Below are positions 1 through 9,947 of a stretch of DNA of 64,000 nucleotides, piece after piece; position 1 is the stretch's first letter, and every line of letters begins with the position of its first letter. The stretch lies in contig DATCRI010000028.1 of NCBI GenBank assembly GCA_036569045.1, positions 1 through 64,000 on the forward strand, written 5' to 3'. Source of the DNA: Chthoniobacterales bacterium (GTDB lineage: Bacteria; Verrucomicrobiota; Verrucomicrobiia; Chthoniobacterales; JAATET01). The notes beneath the pieces were generated by a model. That model ran no database searches. It was not told the DNA's origin and saw nothing but the letters and a program-made list of their open reading frames with translations. Made by a program: the position numbers and the translations under genes.

Positions 1-1150
1 ACTCGGTGTTGTTCTTGCAGCCCTTCAGGTGCTTCGGGATGTGCACGAGCCCGCGATACGTCGCTCGGCCTTGGCCGACGGAGATCGACTTCGAAACCAC
101 GTTCGACGTCGTCTCGTCGGCGGCGTGGATCATCTTCGCGCCGGTGTCCTGATGCTGTCCGTCGTTGGCGAGCGCGATGGAGATCACTTCGCCGCGGGCG
201 CGTTTGCCCTTCATGATGACGCCGGGGTATTTCATCGTGAGGCGACTGCCGATGTTGCAGTCGATCCACTTGATCTCGGCGTCCTCGTGGGCGAGGCCGC
301 GCTTCGTGACGAGATTGAAGACGTTCGCGGACCAGTTCTGGACCGTGACGTATTGGATCTTTGCGCCCTTGAGCGCGACGAGCTCGACGACGGCGCTGTG
401 CAGCGTGGAGGTCTCGAACTTCGGCGCGGTGCAGCCTTCCATATACATCACCTCGCTGCCCTCGTCGGCGATGATGAGCGTGCGCTCGAACTGGCCGAAA
501 TTCTGGGCGTTGATGCGGAAGTAGGCCTGGAGCGGATGCTTCACCTTCACGCCGGGCGGCACATAGATGAACGAGCCGCCGGAAAACACGGCACTGTTGA
601 GCGCGCTGAACTTGTTGTCGGAGGTCGGGATGACCTTGCCGAACCACTTGCGAAAGATCTCCGGGTGCTTGTGCAGGCCTTCGGTCGAGCCGACGAAAAT
701 GACGCCCTGCTCGCCGACGGCGGCCTTGATGTTCGAATACGCGGCCTCGGAATCGAACTGCGCCTCGACGCCGGCGAGGAACTTGCGCTCCTGCTCGGGA
801 ATGCCGAGCCGCTCGAACGTCTGCTTCATCTCCTCGGGGACGTCGTCCCAGCTGCGGCTCGGGGTCACGCCCTGCGAGAGGTAGTAGCGGATGTTTTCGA
901 AGACGATGTTGTCGAGGTCCTTGCTCGCCCAGTGGGTCGGCATGGGCTTCTCGAGAAACTTGCGGTAGCCGTCCTTGCGGAACTCGCGGACCCAGTCCGG
1001 GTCGTTCTTGACGTCGCAAATGTAGTCGATCGTCTGCTCGGTGAGACCCACGCCCGCGTCGTAGGCGTAGTCCATCGGGTAGCTGAAATCGCCGGCGCTC
1101 CGGTCGATGTCGATATTCGGCTTTTCGGTCTCTTCGATGGTGGCGGGCAT
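1..1150 (-). CDS. sufB: Fe-S cluster assembly scaffold SufB (3' end outside window)
   Basis: Core subunit of the cytosolic SufBCD scaffold that builds Fe-S clusters with the SufC ATPase. The frame is open from the ATG at 1148-1150 to the window edge, so the C-terminus is missing. The N-terminus reads [20 protein letters not shown]. Later come SufB-typical stretches such as [23 protein letters not shown], here split as SWDDVPEEM and [10 protein letters not shown], then [32 protein letters not shown] and [15 protein letters not shown]. An AAGGAG ribosome-binding site lies 6-7 nt before the start. The gene follows sufC by 16 nt and is surely in the same operon. A sufD or sufS gene may lie beyond the left edge. 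Confidence 0.96.
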   Translation of the reverse strand, partial: MPATIEETEKPNIDIDRSAGDFSYPMDYAYDAGVGLTEQTIDYICDVKNDPDWVREFRKDGYRKFLEKPMPTHWASKDLDNIVFENIRYYLSQGVTPSRSWDDVPEEMKQTFERLGIPEQERKFLAGVEAQFDSEAAYSNIKAAVGEQGVIFVGSTEGLHKHPEIFRKWFGKVIPTSDNKFSALNSAVFSGGSFIYVPPGVKVKHPLQAYFRINAQNFGQFERTLIIADEGSEVMYMEGCTAPKFETSTLHSAVVELVALKGAKIQYVTVQNWSANVFNLVTKRGLAHEDAEIKWIDCNIGSRLTMKYPGVIMKGKRARGEVISIALANDGQHQDTGAKMIHAADETTSNVVSKSISVGQGRATYRGLVHIPKHLKGCKNNTE

Positions 1151-1166
1151 GGCGTTCTCCTTTCGG

Positions 1167-1925
1167 TTAGGCGGTGGCGAGTTCTCCTTCGGTGACCCAG
1201 TCGTAGCCCTTCGCCTCGAGCTCGAGGGCGAGGCTCTTGTCGCCGCTCATGACGATGCGACCGTCGACCATCACGTGGACCTTGTCCGGCACGATGTAGT
1301 TAAGCAGGCGCTGGTAGTGGGTGATGACGAGGAAGCCGCGGTCGGGCGAACGCAGGGCGTTCACGCCCTCGGAGACAATCTTCAGAGCGTCGATGTCGAG
1401 GCCGGAGTCGGTTTCGTCGAGCACGGCGTATTTCGGCTCGAGCATGGCCATCTGGAGGATCTCACAGCGCTTCTTTTCGCCACCGGAGAAGCCTTCGTTC
1501 ACCGAACGCGACGTGAAGGAACGGTTGATCTTCAGCGCGTCCATCTTCGCGTAGAGGTTCGCGTAATAGTCGGTCGCCTCGAGTTCCTCGCCCTCGGGCA
1601 GGCGGGCCTGCACGGCGGCGCGGATGAAATTCGCAATGGTCACGCCAGGAATTTCCATCGGGTATTGGAATGCGAGGAAGAGGCCGGCGCGGGCGCGTTC
1701 ATCGGGCTCCTCCATCTCGAAAAGGCTCTGGCCGTCCATGAAAACGTCGCCGCCGGTGACCGTGTAGTCCGGATGGCCGGCCATGATCTTGGCCAGCGTG
1801 CTCTTGCCGGAGCCGTTCTTGCCCATGATGGCGTGCACTTCGCCCTTGGGGACTTCGAGGTTGAGGCCCTTGAGAATGGGCTGATCGCCGATGTTGGCAG
1901 TGAGATTTTGGATGCTGAGACTCAT
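1167..1925 (-). CDS. sufC: Fe-S cluster assembly ATPase SufC
   Basis: ABC-type ATPase of 252 aa that powers the SufBCD scaffold in the cytosol. Visible motifs are Walker [10 protein letters not shown] (about residues 35-43), the signature FSGGEKKR, and Walker B followed by the D-loop in [12 protein letters not shown]. Length matches the family (about 250 aa). The ATG start touches the stop codon of the upstream fur-like gene with no gap, which indicates translational coupling. sufB follows 16 nt later. The gene is probably controlled by the regulator encoded just upstream. Confidence 0.97.
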   Translation of the reverse strand: MSLSIQNLTANIGDQPILKGLNLEVPKGEVHAIMGKNGSGKSTLAKIMAGHPDYTVTGGDVFMDGQSLFEMEEPDERARAGLFLAFQYPMEIPGVTIANFIRAAVQARLPEGEELEATDYYANLYAKMDALKINRSFTSRSVNEGFSGGEKKRCEILQMAMLEPKYAVLDETDSGLDIDALKIVSEGVNALRSPDRGFLVITHYQRLLNYIVPDKVHVMVDGRIVMSGDKSLALELEAKGYDWVTEGELATA

Positions 1926-2381
1926 CTAGTTTTTTTGGACGGAATTGACGGAATTTTGGGAATTTTCGGCGCAATCGGCACAAACGCCGCGGAGGGAAAC
2001 TTCGTGATGGGTGACGGTGAAGCCGGCGGGCAGGTTCCACTGCTCGCTGCGCTCGGCGGCGAGGTCGATGTCGAACACCTTCGCGCAGGCGTCGCAGACG
2101 AAATGCCCGTGCTCGTCGAGATTCGGGCAGAAGCGCGTCGGCTCGCGATCCACATGCACCTGCTTGACGAGGCCGCAGGCGACCAGCGTCTCCAGACTAT
2201 TGTAAACCGTTGCCAGAGAGATGCTCGGCATACCCTTCTTGGCACGCATGAAGACCTCGGTCGCAGTGGGGTGGTCGCGTTTGTTGACGAGCAGATCGTA
2301 GACGTGGCGACGCTGCGGCGTATCGCGCAACGCGCCGCCGCGAATCGTCTCGTCGTAATGATCGTGCCGATGGGCTTTCAC
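1926..2381 (-). CDS. Fur/PerR-family metal-dependent repressor
   Basis: A 151-aa Fur-superfamily regulator. The N-terminal winged helix includes TPQRRHVYDLLV and the recognition-helix region SLATVYNSLETL. The C-terminal half has the regulatory-site HGH, and two Cys pairs (CDAC and CADC) that should hold the structural zinc. The position matching PerR Asp85 appears to be Cys (RFCPNLDEHGH), so metal or peroxide specificity cannot be assigned by motif. It is first in an operon with sufC and sufB, so control of Fe-S assembly by iron or oxidative stress is likely (inference). A palindromic operator candidate lies about 35-45 nt upstream. Confidence 0.93.
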   Translation of the reverse strand: MKAHRHDHYDETIRGGALRDTPQRRHVYDLLVNKRDHPTATEVFMRAKKGMPSISLATVYNSLETLVACGLVKQVHVDREPTRFCPNLDEHGHFVCDACAKVFDIDLAAERSEQWNLPAGFTVTHHEVSLRGVCADCAENSQNSVNSVQKN

Positions 2382-2414
2382 ACCGGCAAGGTGCCACAGC
2401 GTCGAACGCGATCA

Positions 2415-2450
2415 AGAATTATTCTAAATCGAGAACCATTATCAGTGAGA
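2415..2450 (-). promoter_or_regulatory. Candidate Fur/PerR operator upstream of fur-sufCB
   Basis: An AT-rich island in otherwise GC-rich sequence. It holds a perfect 5-1-5 palindrome, AGAAT-T-ATTCT, at 2415-2425, and next to it GATAAT-type half sites (minus strand GATAATGGTTCTC, 2431-2443). This resembles Fur/PerR boxes built from GATAAT or TTATAAT half sites. On the minus strand TAGAAT (2421-2426) could be a -10 element, so a bound repressor would block the promoter. The region lies between the divergent fur-like gene and the membrane protein gene at 2522. Confidence 0.55.
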
Positions 2451-2521
2451 GTCGAACGGGGCCTCTCTCGCCGGAGTTTTTTTTCTTCACCGGCGCCCAA
2501 GCGCTTATCACCTTGTCGGCC

Positions 2522-5023
2522 GTGAATCCCCCGAGCGCTCGCCTGCCCCGCCTGGTCTGGATCGTGGCCCTGCTCCTTCTTCTGGCCTACCTGATCGCCG
2601 ACAGCGCCGCGCGATGGACGGATGTCGACCGCACCACGCGCTCCCGGGCCGCGGAAGCTCCCGTCCCCGCGCTCGATCCCTCGTCGCCCACCGGCTACGC
2701 CCACGGCCAGCACCGGCTCATCCTGGCCTCGTATTCCGCCGACGGTTACCAATGGCTCATGCAGGCGACGCAAGTCGTGAACGGGCAAACGCTGCGGATT
2801 CGCTCCGTCGACTGGGACAACGCGCCGTTCGGCCGCGAGGCCCACTGGTGCAGCGGCCTCGTCTGGTGGGTGGCAGGTCTTGCGTGGCTGGATCACGTTC
2901 TCACCGGGCGATCCCTGCCGCTGGCGCTCGAGCACATTGCTCCCGTTTCTCTCGCGCTCCTCCTGGCCCTCGTTCTGATCGTTGTCACTCCCGTCCTCGC
3001 CCGACGCTTCGGCGGACTGGTCGCCATTATTTTCGCGGCCGGTCTCGTCTTTTTCCTGCCGCTCTACTCGACATTCTCCGTCGGCTATCTGGATCACCAC
3101 GGCCCGGTCGCCGTGTGCGCCCTGCTGAGCGTGCTGTTCCTGGCGGGCGGCGGCGCCGGCTGGCTGCGTAATCCCACCAGCCGCGAAGCCCCGCTCGAAT
3201 CAGGCGCGTCCGCGATGGCGAACTGGCTGCCGGAGCGGCGCCAGGCGGCGCGGTGGTTTGTCGCTTCGGGCTTTCTCGGCGCCGCCGGCCTGTGGATCAG
3301 CACCGCCTCCCAGGTTCCGGTTCTGGTGGGCATCGGACTGGGAGTTCTCGGCGGAAACTTTCTCTGGGGAAGACGCATAGGCTCCGACCGCCCCTGGAAA
3401 TCCGATCCCACCCTGTGGCGGATCTGGGGAATCGCGGGAGCCATCGGCAGCATGGCCTTTTACCTGCTGGAATATTTTCCCAGCCATTGGTCGTGGCGGC
3501 TGGAGGTCAATCACCCCCTCTACGCTCTCGCCTGGCTCGGTGCCGGGGACATGCTCTGCCGCCTGCACACGATTCCGATCGACCGGGCCGGTCGCCGCCG
3601 GGCCTTGGTATCGGCGCTTCCCGCGGCCGCAGCCGTCGCCGCCCTTCCCCTTGTCGTGATTCTCGCCAAAAATCGCGTCTTCATCCTGTCCGACCCCTTC
3701 CTCTGGGCACTCCACGTCGACTACATCGGCGAGTTCCAGCCAATCATCGCCCGGCTGACGCAGCACTCCTGGCAATCACTTCTCGTGTTCATCAGCCACC
3801 CGCTGGCCGGCCTGCTCGCCACCGGGCTGCTCCTGCGATCATCGCGGGTTGCCGCGCCCGCCAAGGCCCTGCTCGCTCTCGCCGCCGGACCGGCCGCAAT
3901 TACCACCCTGATGGCCTTCAAGCAGGAACGCTGGCTCGGCCTCGCCTGCGCGCTGGCCATCCCGGCCCTGGCCCTCGCGGCATTCGTCGTCCAGCAAGGC
4001 CCTGCCCGTGGTTGGAGCCGGGTCCGCATCCTCCTCGCCGGCGGCGCCCTCGCTCTCGTGATGGTCATCCATCCGCTCTACTGGCCGCCGACCTTCCTCC
4101 AGCCCCGCATCGGCGCCCCGCCCGGGAACGACATCTTTCTCACCGTCCGCAGCCTCTCGGATCGTCTGCGGCAACGAGTGGGAGCCGACCCCGTCGTGAT
4201 CGCCGGCGGTTTCTCGATCACCTCGCAGATGATCTATTTCGGCGGATTTCGAGGTATTGGCACCGGTTATTGGGAAAATCGCGACGGACTGCACGCGACG
4301 GTCGAAATTCTCGGCGCGGACACCGACGCCGAGGCTCTCGCGCTCATCCGAAAACGCGGCGTTACGCATATCGCGGACGTGTCGTGGGACTACTACTCCA
4401 CCCCCGCCTACCGCCTTCTCCACGGCCTGCGTCGCGACGATCCCGACATTCGGACCGGCTTCCTGGGTCGCCTCGAAAATGGCGATCTGCCGTCGTGGGT
4501 GCGCCCGGTCATCGCCGAGATCGGGCAGTTGAACGCCATGATTTACGAAATCGATCTCGACCAGTCTCCGCAAGCCGCGCTCGTGCACGCGGCCCGCTTC
4601 TTCAGCGAATACGGTGCCCTCCTTCGTGCCGAGTCCTGCGTCAGAAAAGCCCTGCGGCTCGACGCAACCAATGTTCCCGCTCTCATCACGCAGGCCAATC
4701 TCCAGGCAGCGCGCAAGCAAAACGCCGCCCTCGAGGAAACGATGCGCCATCTGGAAACCCTCCTGCCAGCCAGTCCGCCTCTCGATTCCGAGGACGAACT
4801 GGAACTTGCCCGCGCCTGGCTCGCGATCGGCCGGGAACCGGAGGCCCGAGCGGCCCTTGCCAAAGCCGCCCGTTCGCTGGACACCCGCAGGCTGCGTCGC
4901 CTCAGCCCAAGCCAGCTCCTCTTCCTCGTCGAACGCTCGCGGGCATGGGACCTCCCTTCGTCGCCCGGAGTGCCTGCCGGTTTTGCCCGCAGTCTTCTTC
5001 CGAAAGTGATGCGCCCGAATTAG
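2522..5023 (+). CDS. STT3-like multi-spanning membrane protein with C-terminal TPR region
   Basis: Protein of about 833 aa with an N-terminal membrane anchor, then a soluble loop (DWDNAPFGREAHW), then many hydrophobic segments. A GYLDHHGP motif sits in a loop after the third or fourth segment, like the D-containing loop of oligosaccharyltransferase STT3/AglB/PglB. A soluble domain follows (ending near SWDYYSTPAY), then a helical stretch that looks like TPR repeats (about residues 680-830). It may be a GT-C lipid-linked glycan transferase, but the canonical WWDYG motif is not clear. GTG at 2522 is preferred over the in-frame TTG at 2513; neither has a clear Shine-Dalgarno. It is transcribed away from fur-suf. 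Confidence 0.7.
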   Translation: MNPPSARLPRLVWIVALLLLLAYLIADSAARWTDVDRTTRSRAAEAPVPALDPSSPTGYAHGQHRLILASYSADGYQWLMQATQVVNGQTLRIRSVDWDNAPFGREAHWCSGLVWWVAGLAWLDHVLTGRSLPLALEHIAPVSLALLLALVLIVVTPVLARRFGGLVAIIFAAGLVFFLPLYSTFSVGYLDHHGPVAVCALLSVLFLAGGGAGWLRNPTSREAPLESGASAMANWLPERRQAARWFVASGFLGAAGLWISTASQVPVLVGIGLGVLGGNFLWGRRIGSDRPWKSDPTLWRIWGIAGAIGSMAFYLLEYFPSHWSWRLEVNHPLYALAWLGAGDMLCRLHTIPIDRAGRRRALVSALPAAAAVAALPLVVILAKNRVFILSDPFLWALHVDYIGEFQPIIARLTQHSWQSLLVFISHPLAGLLATGLLLRSSRVAAPAKALLALAAGPAAITTLMAFKQERWLGLACALAIPALALAAFVVQQGPARGWSRVRILLAGGALALVMVIHPLYWPPTFLQPRIGAPPGNDIFLTVRSLSDRLRQRVGADPVVIAGGFSITSQMIYFGGFRGIGTGYWENRDGLHATVEILGADTDAEALALIRKRGVTHIADVSWDYYSTPAYRLLHGLRRDDPDIRTGFLGRLENGDLPSWVRPVIAEIGQLNAMIYEIDLDQSPQAALVHAARFFSEYGALLRAESCVRKALRLDATNVPALITQANLQAARKQNAALEETMRHLETLLPASPPLDSEDELELARAWLAIGREPEARAALAKAARSLDTRRLRRLSPSQLLFLVERSRAWDLPSSPGVPAGFARSLLPKVMRPN

Positions 5024-5032
5024 GCCCTCGCG

Positions 5033-5698
5033 TCAGGTCTGCGGCTTCCCGTCGAGGTGGCGGATGACCGTCGTGAGATATACCGGCTCGGGGTGAACCT
5101 TCCGGTATTTGGTGATTTCGCGGCGCTCCACGACCTGAAAGCCGTAGCGCTCGAAAAGTTTGGCTCCGCGGCGGCTCTCGAAGGTCACCATCTGCCCGAA
5201 AACGGCCTTCTCTCCGGCCGCATTCAAATAATCGAGATACTTGTTTAACAGAACCCGCGTTCCCGCGACGCTCTGGGCCTCCGGCAGGAGATTCACGTGA
5301 AAATGTGCCGTCCGCCGGGGCGCCGCAGGCACTTCGCGCCAGGAATTGCGCAGAATCCAGGTGATGAATTCGCGCGTGGCCGGCGAATACCGGCGATAGC
5401 GAACCGCCGCACGGCCAAAGAGGCTGAAGTTCAGGAAGAAGTCGTAGAATTGCTGCCGCAGCGGCCGACGGGAACCCAGGAGGTAACCTTTCACCACCCC
5501 ATCATGCTCGATCACGAAGGACGATTCCGGCTCCCAGTCCGTGTAATAGGACGTGAGGTAATCGGCGAACAATTCGCGGTCCTCGAAAACGGGATCGATG
5601 GCCTGTCCGAGATAGCCGGTTTCGCAGCACAGGCGACGCACGTCATCGCGATCGCGGGGCTCGTAACTGCGAACGGAAATACGATCAGAGAGGGACAC
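5033..5698 (-). CDS. GNAT-family N-acetyltransferase
   Basis: 221 aa. The N-terminus (ISVRSYEPRDRDDVRRLCCETGYLG, here split: ISVRSYEPRDRDDVRRLC) is typical of a GNAT domain. FVIEHDGVVKGYLLGS forms the central strand pair, and a late SRRGAKLFERYGFQVVERRE segment fits the last helix and strand of the fold. The acetyl acceptor is unknown. It starts 4 nt after the stop of the GT4 glycosyltransferase and is the last gene of a minus-strand chain of five. A role in modifying the same glycan or metabolite is possible but not shown. Confidence 0.85.
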   Translation of the reverse strand: MSLSDRISVRSYEPRDRDDVRRLCCETGYLGQAIDPVFEDRELFADYLTSYYTDWEPESSFVIEHDGVVKGYLLGSRRPLRQQFYDFFLNFSLFGRAAVRYRRYSPATREFITWILRNSWREVPAAPRRTAHFHVNLLPEAQSVAGTRVLLNKYLDYLNAAGEKAVFGQMVTFESRRGAKLFERYGFQVVERREITKYRKVHPEPVYLTTVIRHLDGKPQT

Positions 5699-5702
5699 TA
5701 CT

Positions 5703-6875
5703 CTATGGGTTGTATTCCGCGATCACGGTCCGGTAAATCGAAAACAGGCGCTCAAAAATCGTCGTCCATGCGTAACGGTCGCGCACCGTGCGACTTGCGG
5801 ACGCCCCGGCCGCGCGGAGGTCCGTGCGCGTCGCGGCATCGATCGCCGCCGCCAGGGCCTCCGGCGTATTTTCCGCCGCCCAGTGCGACTGGTTCGTGAA
5901 GATGATGCGGTCCATGTAACTGCCGCGAATGCCCACCACGGGCAGGCCGCACGCCTGGGCCTCGAGCGTGACGAGCCCGAACGTCTCGAGGATGCCCGGA
6001 TGCACGAAAATGTCTGCCGACCGGTAGATCCGGGCCAGCTCGCGCGCCTCGCCACAATACGGCATCCAGCTCACGGCGCCGGTGTAGGCGCGGGCGTGCT
6101 CGAGCTCGGACCGCCGCGTGCCGTCGCCCACCGCCAGCAGGTGGAAGCGCCCCGGCTGCCGGGCATTCAGCACCTCGAACCCCTTGAAAAGCGTCTGCAC
6201 GTTCTTCTCGGGCGCGAGCCGACCGACGTAGAGCAGCAGCGTGCGGTCGGCGGGGATGTCGAGTTCGCGCCGCAATGCGCCGGGATCGGACTCTTCCGGC
6301 GTGAAGACGTCGATGTCCACGCCGAGATCGGTATTCGCGATGTTTTCGACGCCCCAGTCCGTGAGCAATGCCGCCAGCGCGGGACTGGGCACGAGCGTGC
6401 GCTCGAACTTGTTGTAGAGGGCGCGAATGTAGCGTCGCGAAATTTCCTGCGCGATCTCGGTGGGGATGCGGCCGAGGAATTTCGAGACGGAGCGGATCGA
6501 CGCCTCGGGAAAGTGCGAGTGGTAGAAGCCGACGGTCGGGATGCCGAGCGCGCGGCCGGAGGCGACCGCCTTCCATGCGACCTGATACGGATCGCCGGAC
6601 TCGATGAGGTGCGGCTTCTCGCGCTCGAGGATCTCCTCGACGAGATGCAGCTTCAGCAGCGCGCGGTAACGCGAGGTCTTCGAGACGAGCGGCGACTCGA
6701 TCGTATAAACGCGGGCCTTCGCGTCGCCGAGACGCTCGGTCTTCGCGCCCGGCACGATGAGAATGTGCTCATCGTCCGGGCAATGCGCCCGCACATACGC
6801 GACCTTCTGCTCGAGGTAGCGCCGCACCCCGCCGCTGACCGGCGAATAGAACTGGGTGAGGTCGCAGTATTTCAA
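5703..6875 (-). CDS. GT4-type glycosyltransferase (mannosyltransferase-like)
   Basis: A retaining GT-B glycosyltransferase of about 390 aa that transfers a sugar from an NDP-sugar, probably at the inner membrane face or in the cytosol. Evidence is the N-terminal FYSPVSGGVRRYLEQKVAYV, the linker-side YVGRLAPEKNVQTLFKGFE, and the C-terminal EX7E motif in HPGILETFGLVTLEAQACGL. The TTG at 6873-6875 is preferred: AGGAG lies 4 nt before it and it directly follows the trxB stop. A longer in-frame start at 7001 would lie deep inside trxB. Similarity in layout to MgtA-like mannosyltransferases is an inference. Confidence 0.9.
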   Translation of the reverse strand: MKYCDLTQFYSPVSGGVRRYLEQKVAYVRAHCPDDEHILIVPGAKTERLGDAKARVYTIESPLVSKTSRYRALLKLHLVEEILEREKPHLIESGDPYQVAWKAVASGRALGIPTVGFYHSHFPEASIRSVSKFLGRIPTEIAQEISRRYIRALYNKFERTLVPSPALAALLTDWGVENIANTDLGVDIDVFTPEESDPGALRRELDIPADRTLLLYVGRLAPEKNVQTLFKGFEVLNARQPGRFHLLAVGDGTRRSELEHARAYTGAVSWMPYCGEARELARIYRSADIFVHPGILETFGLVTLEAQACGLPVVGIRGSYMDRIIFTNQSHWAAENTPEALAAAIDAATRTDLRAAGASASRTVRDRYAWTTIFERLFSIYRTVIAEYNP

Positions 6876-6876
6876 A

Positions 6877-7797
6877 CTACTCCTGCGCGGCGAGCCAGCG
6901 TTCGGCGTCGATCGCAGCGGCACAGCCCTGGCCGGCGGCGGTGATCGCCTGTCGATAGACGTGATCGGCGACGTCGCCGGCGGCAAAAACGCCTGGCACA
7001 TTCGTGAACGTCCCGCCGGATTGCTTCAAATAACCGGCTTCGTCCGTGTCGATCTTGCCGCGGAACGGCGCGGTATTCGGCTCGTGACCGATCGCAACGA
7101 ACACGCACTTGAGCGCGAGTTCAGACTCCTCGCCGGTGACGAGATTCTTGAGCGTAACGGCGCGGACTTCGCCCTCGTCGTCGGTGAGGTATTCGGTCAC
7201 GGCACTGTTCCAGATCGGCGCGATCTTCGGGTTATCCAGCGCGCGGTCGGCCATGATCTTCGAGGCGCGCAAGCTGTCGCGGCGATGGATGAGATAGACC
7301 TTGCTCGCAAAGCGCGTGAGGAAGGTCGCCTCCTCGCAGGCGGAATCACCGCCACCGATCACCGCCACCGGCACGTTGCGATAGAACGCACCGTCGCAGG
7401 TCGCGCAGGACGTGAGGCCGTGACCAATGAGTTCCTTCTCGCGATCGATGCCGAGATAACGCGGCGAAGCGCCGCTCGCCACGATGAGCGAACGCGTCTC
7501 GAGCCATGCGCCGTCGACCTTGATGCGATTCACGCCATCCGCGTGCTCGAAGTCCTCGACCGTGCCGTAGCGAAAGCGCGCGCCAAACTTCTCGGCCTGT
7601 GCGTGCATGCGCATGATGAGTTCCGGTCCGTCCACGCCATCGGGAAATCCGGGAAAATTTTCGACCGCGGTCGTGGTGGTGAGCTGACCGCCGGGCTGGC
7701 GTCCCTCGAGCACAAGGGGCAAAAGATTCGCGCGTGCCGTATAGATGGCCGCGGTGAGGCCGGCGCATCCCGTGCCGACAATGATCACGTTTTCCAT
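6877..7797 (-). CDS. trxB: Thioredoxin-disulfide reductase
   Basis: FAD- and NADPH-dependent cytosolic enzyme (306 aa) that reduces thioredoxin. It shows the FAD-binding GTGCAGLTAAIYTAR at the N-terminus, the redox-active CATC at residues 131-134, the NADPH-binding VIGGGDSACEEATFL just after, and a C-terminal FAAGDVADHVYRQAITAAGQG flavin motif. Length matches low-molecular-weight TrxR. It lies between two glycosyltransferase genes on the same strand and is directly coupled to the GT4 gene downstream. Confidence 0.97.
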   Translation of the reverse strand: MENVIIVGTGCAGLTAAIYTARANLLPLVLEGRQPGGQLTTTTAVENFPGFPDGVDGPELIMRMHAQAEKFGARFRYGTVEDFEHADGVNRIKVDGAWLETRSLIVASGASPRYLGIDREKELIGHGLTSCATCDGAFYRNVPVAVIGGGDSACEEATFLTRFASKVYLIHRRDSLRASKIMADRALDNPKIAPIWNSAVTEYLTDDEGEVRAVTLKNLVTGEESELALKCVFVAIGHEPNTAPFRGKIDTDEAGYLKQSGGTFTNVPGVFAAGDVADHVYRQAITAAGQGCAAAIDAERWLAAQE

Positions 7798-7849
7798 AGA
7801 GCCGGTGAGTTAAGCACGAAGCCCGCGCGCCGGACAAAGAAAACTCCTG

Positions 7850-9532
7850 TCATTCCCCTCGCAACAGAACGACCTGCGTGCCACAGACGACCGCCGGCGC
7901 GGGCAGCGGCCCCAGGACCCGCTCCCACCGCGGCATCTCGGAGCGTTCGACCACGAAGGCCATCGGGCGGCCAGACGCCCACAGAGCCGACAATCCGGAT
8001 TCGCCGAGATACCGCTCCCGCCCGAGGCCGAATTTGCGGGTGAAGAAATCCTCCGCCGGATCCTGCCCGAGCAGCACCACCGGTTGCTCCGTATAAAACA
8101 GCAGACTGCTCGCGGTATCGATGCCGCCCTCGAAGACAACGGGGGCCTCCGCCGGCAGCCGCGTGCGCAGGACGCGGGACGCCCCCGCCAGCGAGAAATA
8201 CGGAGCCACCACCGCATAGCCGAGCACCGCCGCGAGGCAGAAAATGCCCGCCGCGGTGCCGATCGCCGCGAACGTCTGCCGCGGCCGGAACCACCCCCAG
8301 CCCAGCGCCGCCAGCGCGAGGCCGAAACAGATCATCCCCAGCCGCGCCAGCCCTCGCCACACCTCGGGGCCGAATCCCGCCACCGTCGTCCACGCCGTCG
8401 CCCGGGCGGCCACGCTCGCGGACTCCCCGTCCATCGGCAGCGGCGAAAGCGCCAGCCACGTGCAGGCCAGCAAGCCCAGTCCGCACAGGCCCCCGAAGAC
8501 CGCCAGCGGAGGCCGAAGCGAACTCCGCTCCAGCACGGCGGCGGCAAACAGCGCGAAGGCCGGCCACATTGTCATGGCGTAATAATCCTGCCGCTCGCCC
8601 ACGAAAAGCAGCGGGAGAAAAACCACCCCTGCCCAGGCCGCCACGATCGCCGCTTCGTCGCGGCTCATTTCCACCCTGCGGCGCACCGCCAGCGCACCAA
8701 TCACCACCAGCGACCACGGGAAGAACCACGCCCCGTGTAGCAGGATGAATTGCCAGCGCGGCACGTTTTCATAGCGTGTGGCAGGCGCGGCGCTTCCCGC
8801 GAGGTGGCCGGCCTGCTCGGCGGAAATCCAGTTTGCGATCCATCCCGGGAAACGCGATTCGATGTAGAAATACCAGGGGAGGTTGATCGCGAGAAAAGCG
8901 AGGATTCCCGGCACGCTCGACAACCGCCACAGCCGGCGCCGCCATTCGGGAACGATCCCGCCCGCGACGAGCAGCGTCGCCAGCGGATACGCGAGCCCGT
9001 GCGCCCCTTTGACGAAGCATGCCAGCGCCGCACAAATCCAGAAAGCCGCGGCCCACCGGCGCCCACGATCCGCCGCGAACATCCGCACGCCGCAATAGAT
9101 CGCCCATGCGATGAACGCGCCGAAGACCGGCTCCGGCATCACGATGCGGCCGAGGGTCGCCGTTCCCAGGCAGGTCAGCAGGATCACGCCGGCAAGAAAT
9201 CCCCGACGCGGGCCGCCGAAGAACGCGCCGAGCGCATAGACCGCCATCACGCCGGCCGTGATCCCCAGCGCACCGGGCAGCCGCGCGGAAAACTCGTTCA
9301 CGCCAAACGCGTGAAACGACGTCGCCATCATCCAGTAAAGCAACGGCGGCTTCACGAGGCGCGGCACGCCATTGTTCTCGGGGATCAGCCAGCTGCCGCC
9401 CTGCACCATGCGCTTCGCCGCGCCCGCGTATTGGCCGTCGGTTTCATTGTAGAGCGAGCCCACGCCCGCCGGAAGGATCTGCAGCAACCCGCACAGGGCG
9501 AGCAACAGCAGCACGGCGCGCGGGGTCGTCAC
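7850..9532 (-). CDS. GT39/ArnT-like membrane glycosyltransferase
   Basis: About 560 aa with about ten hydrophobic segments. The first periplasmic loop has [18 protein letters not shown] and then [13 protein letters not shown], the acidic-motif layout of ArnT/PMT-type GT-C transferases that use polyprenyl-phosphate sugars. It probably acts in the inner membrane on lipid A or other envelope glycans (family inference). The GTG at 9530-9532 overlaps the upstream thioesterase stop by 4 nt (GTGA) and is preferred; a longer frame to 9688 would sit inside the thioesterase gene. Confidence 0.88.
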   Translation of the reverse strand: MTTPRAVLLLLALCGLLQILPAGVGSLYNETDGQYAGAAKRMVQGGSWLIPENNGVPRLVKPPLLYWMMATSFHAFGVNEFSARLPGALGITAGVMAVYALGAFFGGPRRGFLAGVILLTCLGTATLGRIVMPEPVFGAFIAWAIYCGVRMFAADRGRRWAAAFWICAALACFVKGAHGLAYPLATLLVAGGIVPEWRRRLWRLSSVPGILAFLAINLPWYFYIESRFPGWIANWISAEQAGHLAGSAAPATRYENVPRWQFILLHGAWFFPWSLVVIGALAVRRRVEMSRDEAAIVAAWAGVVFLPLLFVGERQDYYAMTMWPAFALFAAAVLERSSLRPPLAVFGGLCGLGLLACTWLALSPLPMDGESASVAARATAWTTVAGFGPEVWRGLARLGMICFGLALAALGWGWFRPRQTFAAIGTAAGIFCLAAVLGYAVVAPYFSLAGASRVLRTRLPAEAPVVFEGGIDTASSLLFYTEQPVVLLGQDPAEDFFTRKFGLGRERYLGESGLSALWASGRPMAFVVERSEMPRWERVLGPLPAPAVVCGTQVVLLRGE

Positions 9533-9939
9533 GCGAGGGCGAAACTCTCCGGAAAGCCGGCGGGCAGACGGATCGGGCGGCCCTGCGGCATCTGGACCAA
9601 TGCCAGCGCCTGCCGGCAGGTTACGAGCAGAGCGCCGTCCCGAGGCCGCACGACCTCGAATTCGCACCAGAAGCGCGCCGCCGACCATTCTTTGACCCGG
9701 CCATCGACACGCACCGTATCCCCGAGCACCGCGGGGCGTTTGTAGTCGATCTCGGTGCGGGTCACGACCGGGTGAATCTGCGTGCGCGCAATCTCCTCGA
9801 AACTCATGCCGAGCTGGATCGCAAGCAATGTGCGCGCCGTTTCAATGAACCGAAGATAGACGATGTTATGCACCACGCCCGCGGCGTCGGTGTCGAAATA
9901 CATGACGGAAATCTCGGTGGAAACTTCGGTGCGGGGCAT
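9529..9939 (-). CDS. YbgC-like acyl-CoA thioesterase (4HBT hotdog fold)
   Basis: 136 aa, the usual size for a single hotdog-fold thioesterase. The catalytic loop reads [19 protein letters not shown]; its Asp and the following G-V-x-H/N positions match YbgC/4-hydroxybenzoyl-CoA thioesterase. Later strands ([24 protein letters not shown]) fit the family. ATG at 9937-9939 is chosen because the frame upstream runs through an inverted-repeat element. The gene heads the minus-strand chain toward GT39, trxB, GT4 and GNAT. The substrate is unknown. Confidence 0.9.
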   Translation of the reverse strand: MPRTEVSTEISVMYFDTDAAGVVHNIVYLRFIETARTLLAIQLGMSFEEIARTQIHPVVTRTEIDYKRPAVLGDTVRVDGRVKEWSAARFWCEFEVVRPRDGALLVTCRQALALVQMPQGRPIRLPAGFPESFALA

Positions 9940-9947
9940 GGAAGGCG

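Noticed and set aside
29-2525. Long plus-strand open frames opposite sufB, sufC and fur
   Set aside because: They are antisense shadows of strong SufB, SufC and Fur matches; high GC keeps such frames open.
6876-7001. Longer N-terminus for the GT4 glycosyltransferase
   Set aside because: It would lie inside trxB and lacks family similarity; the TTG with AGGAG directly after the trxB stop fits better.
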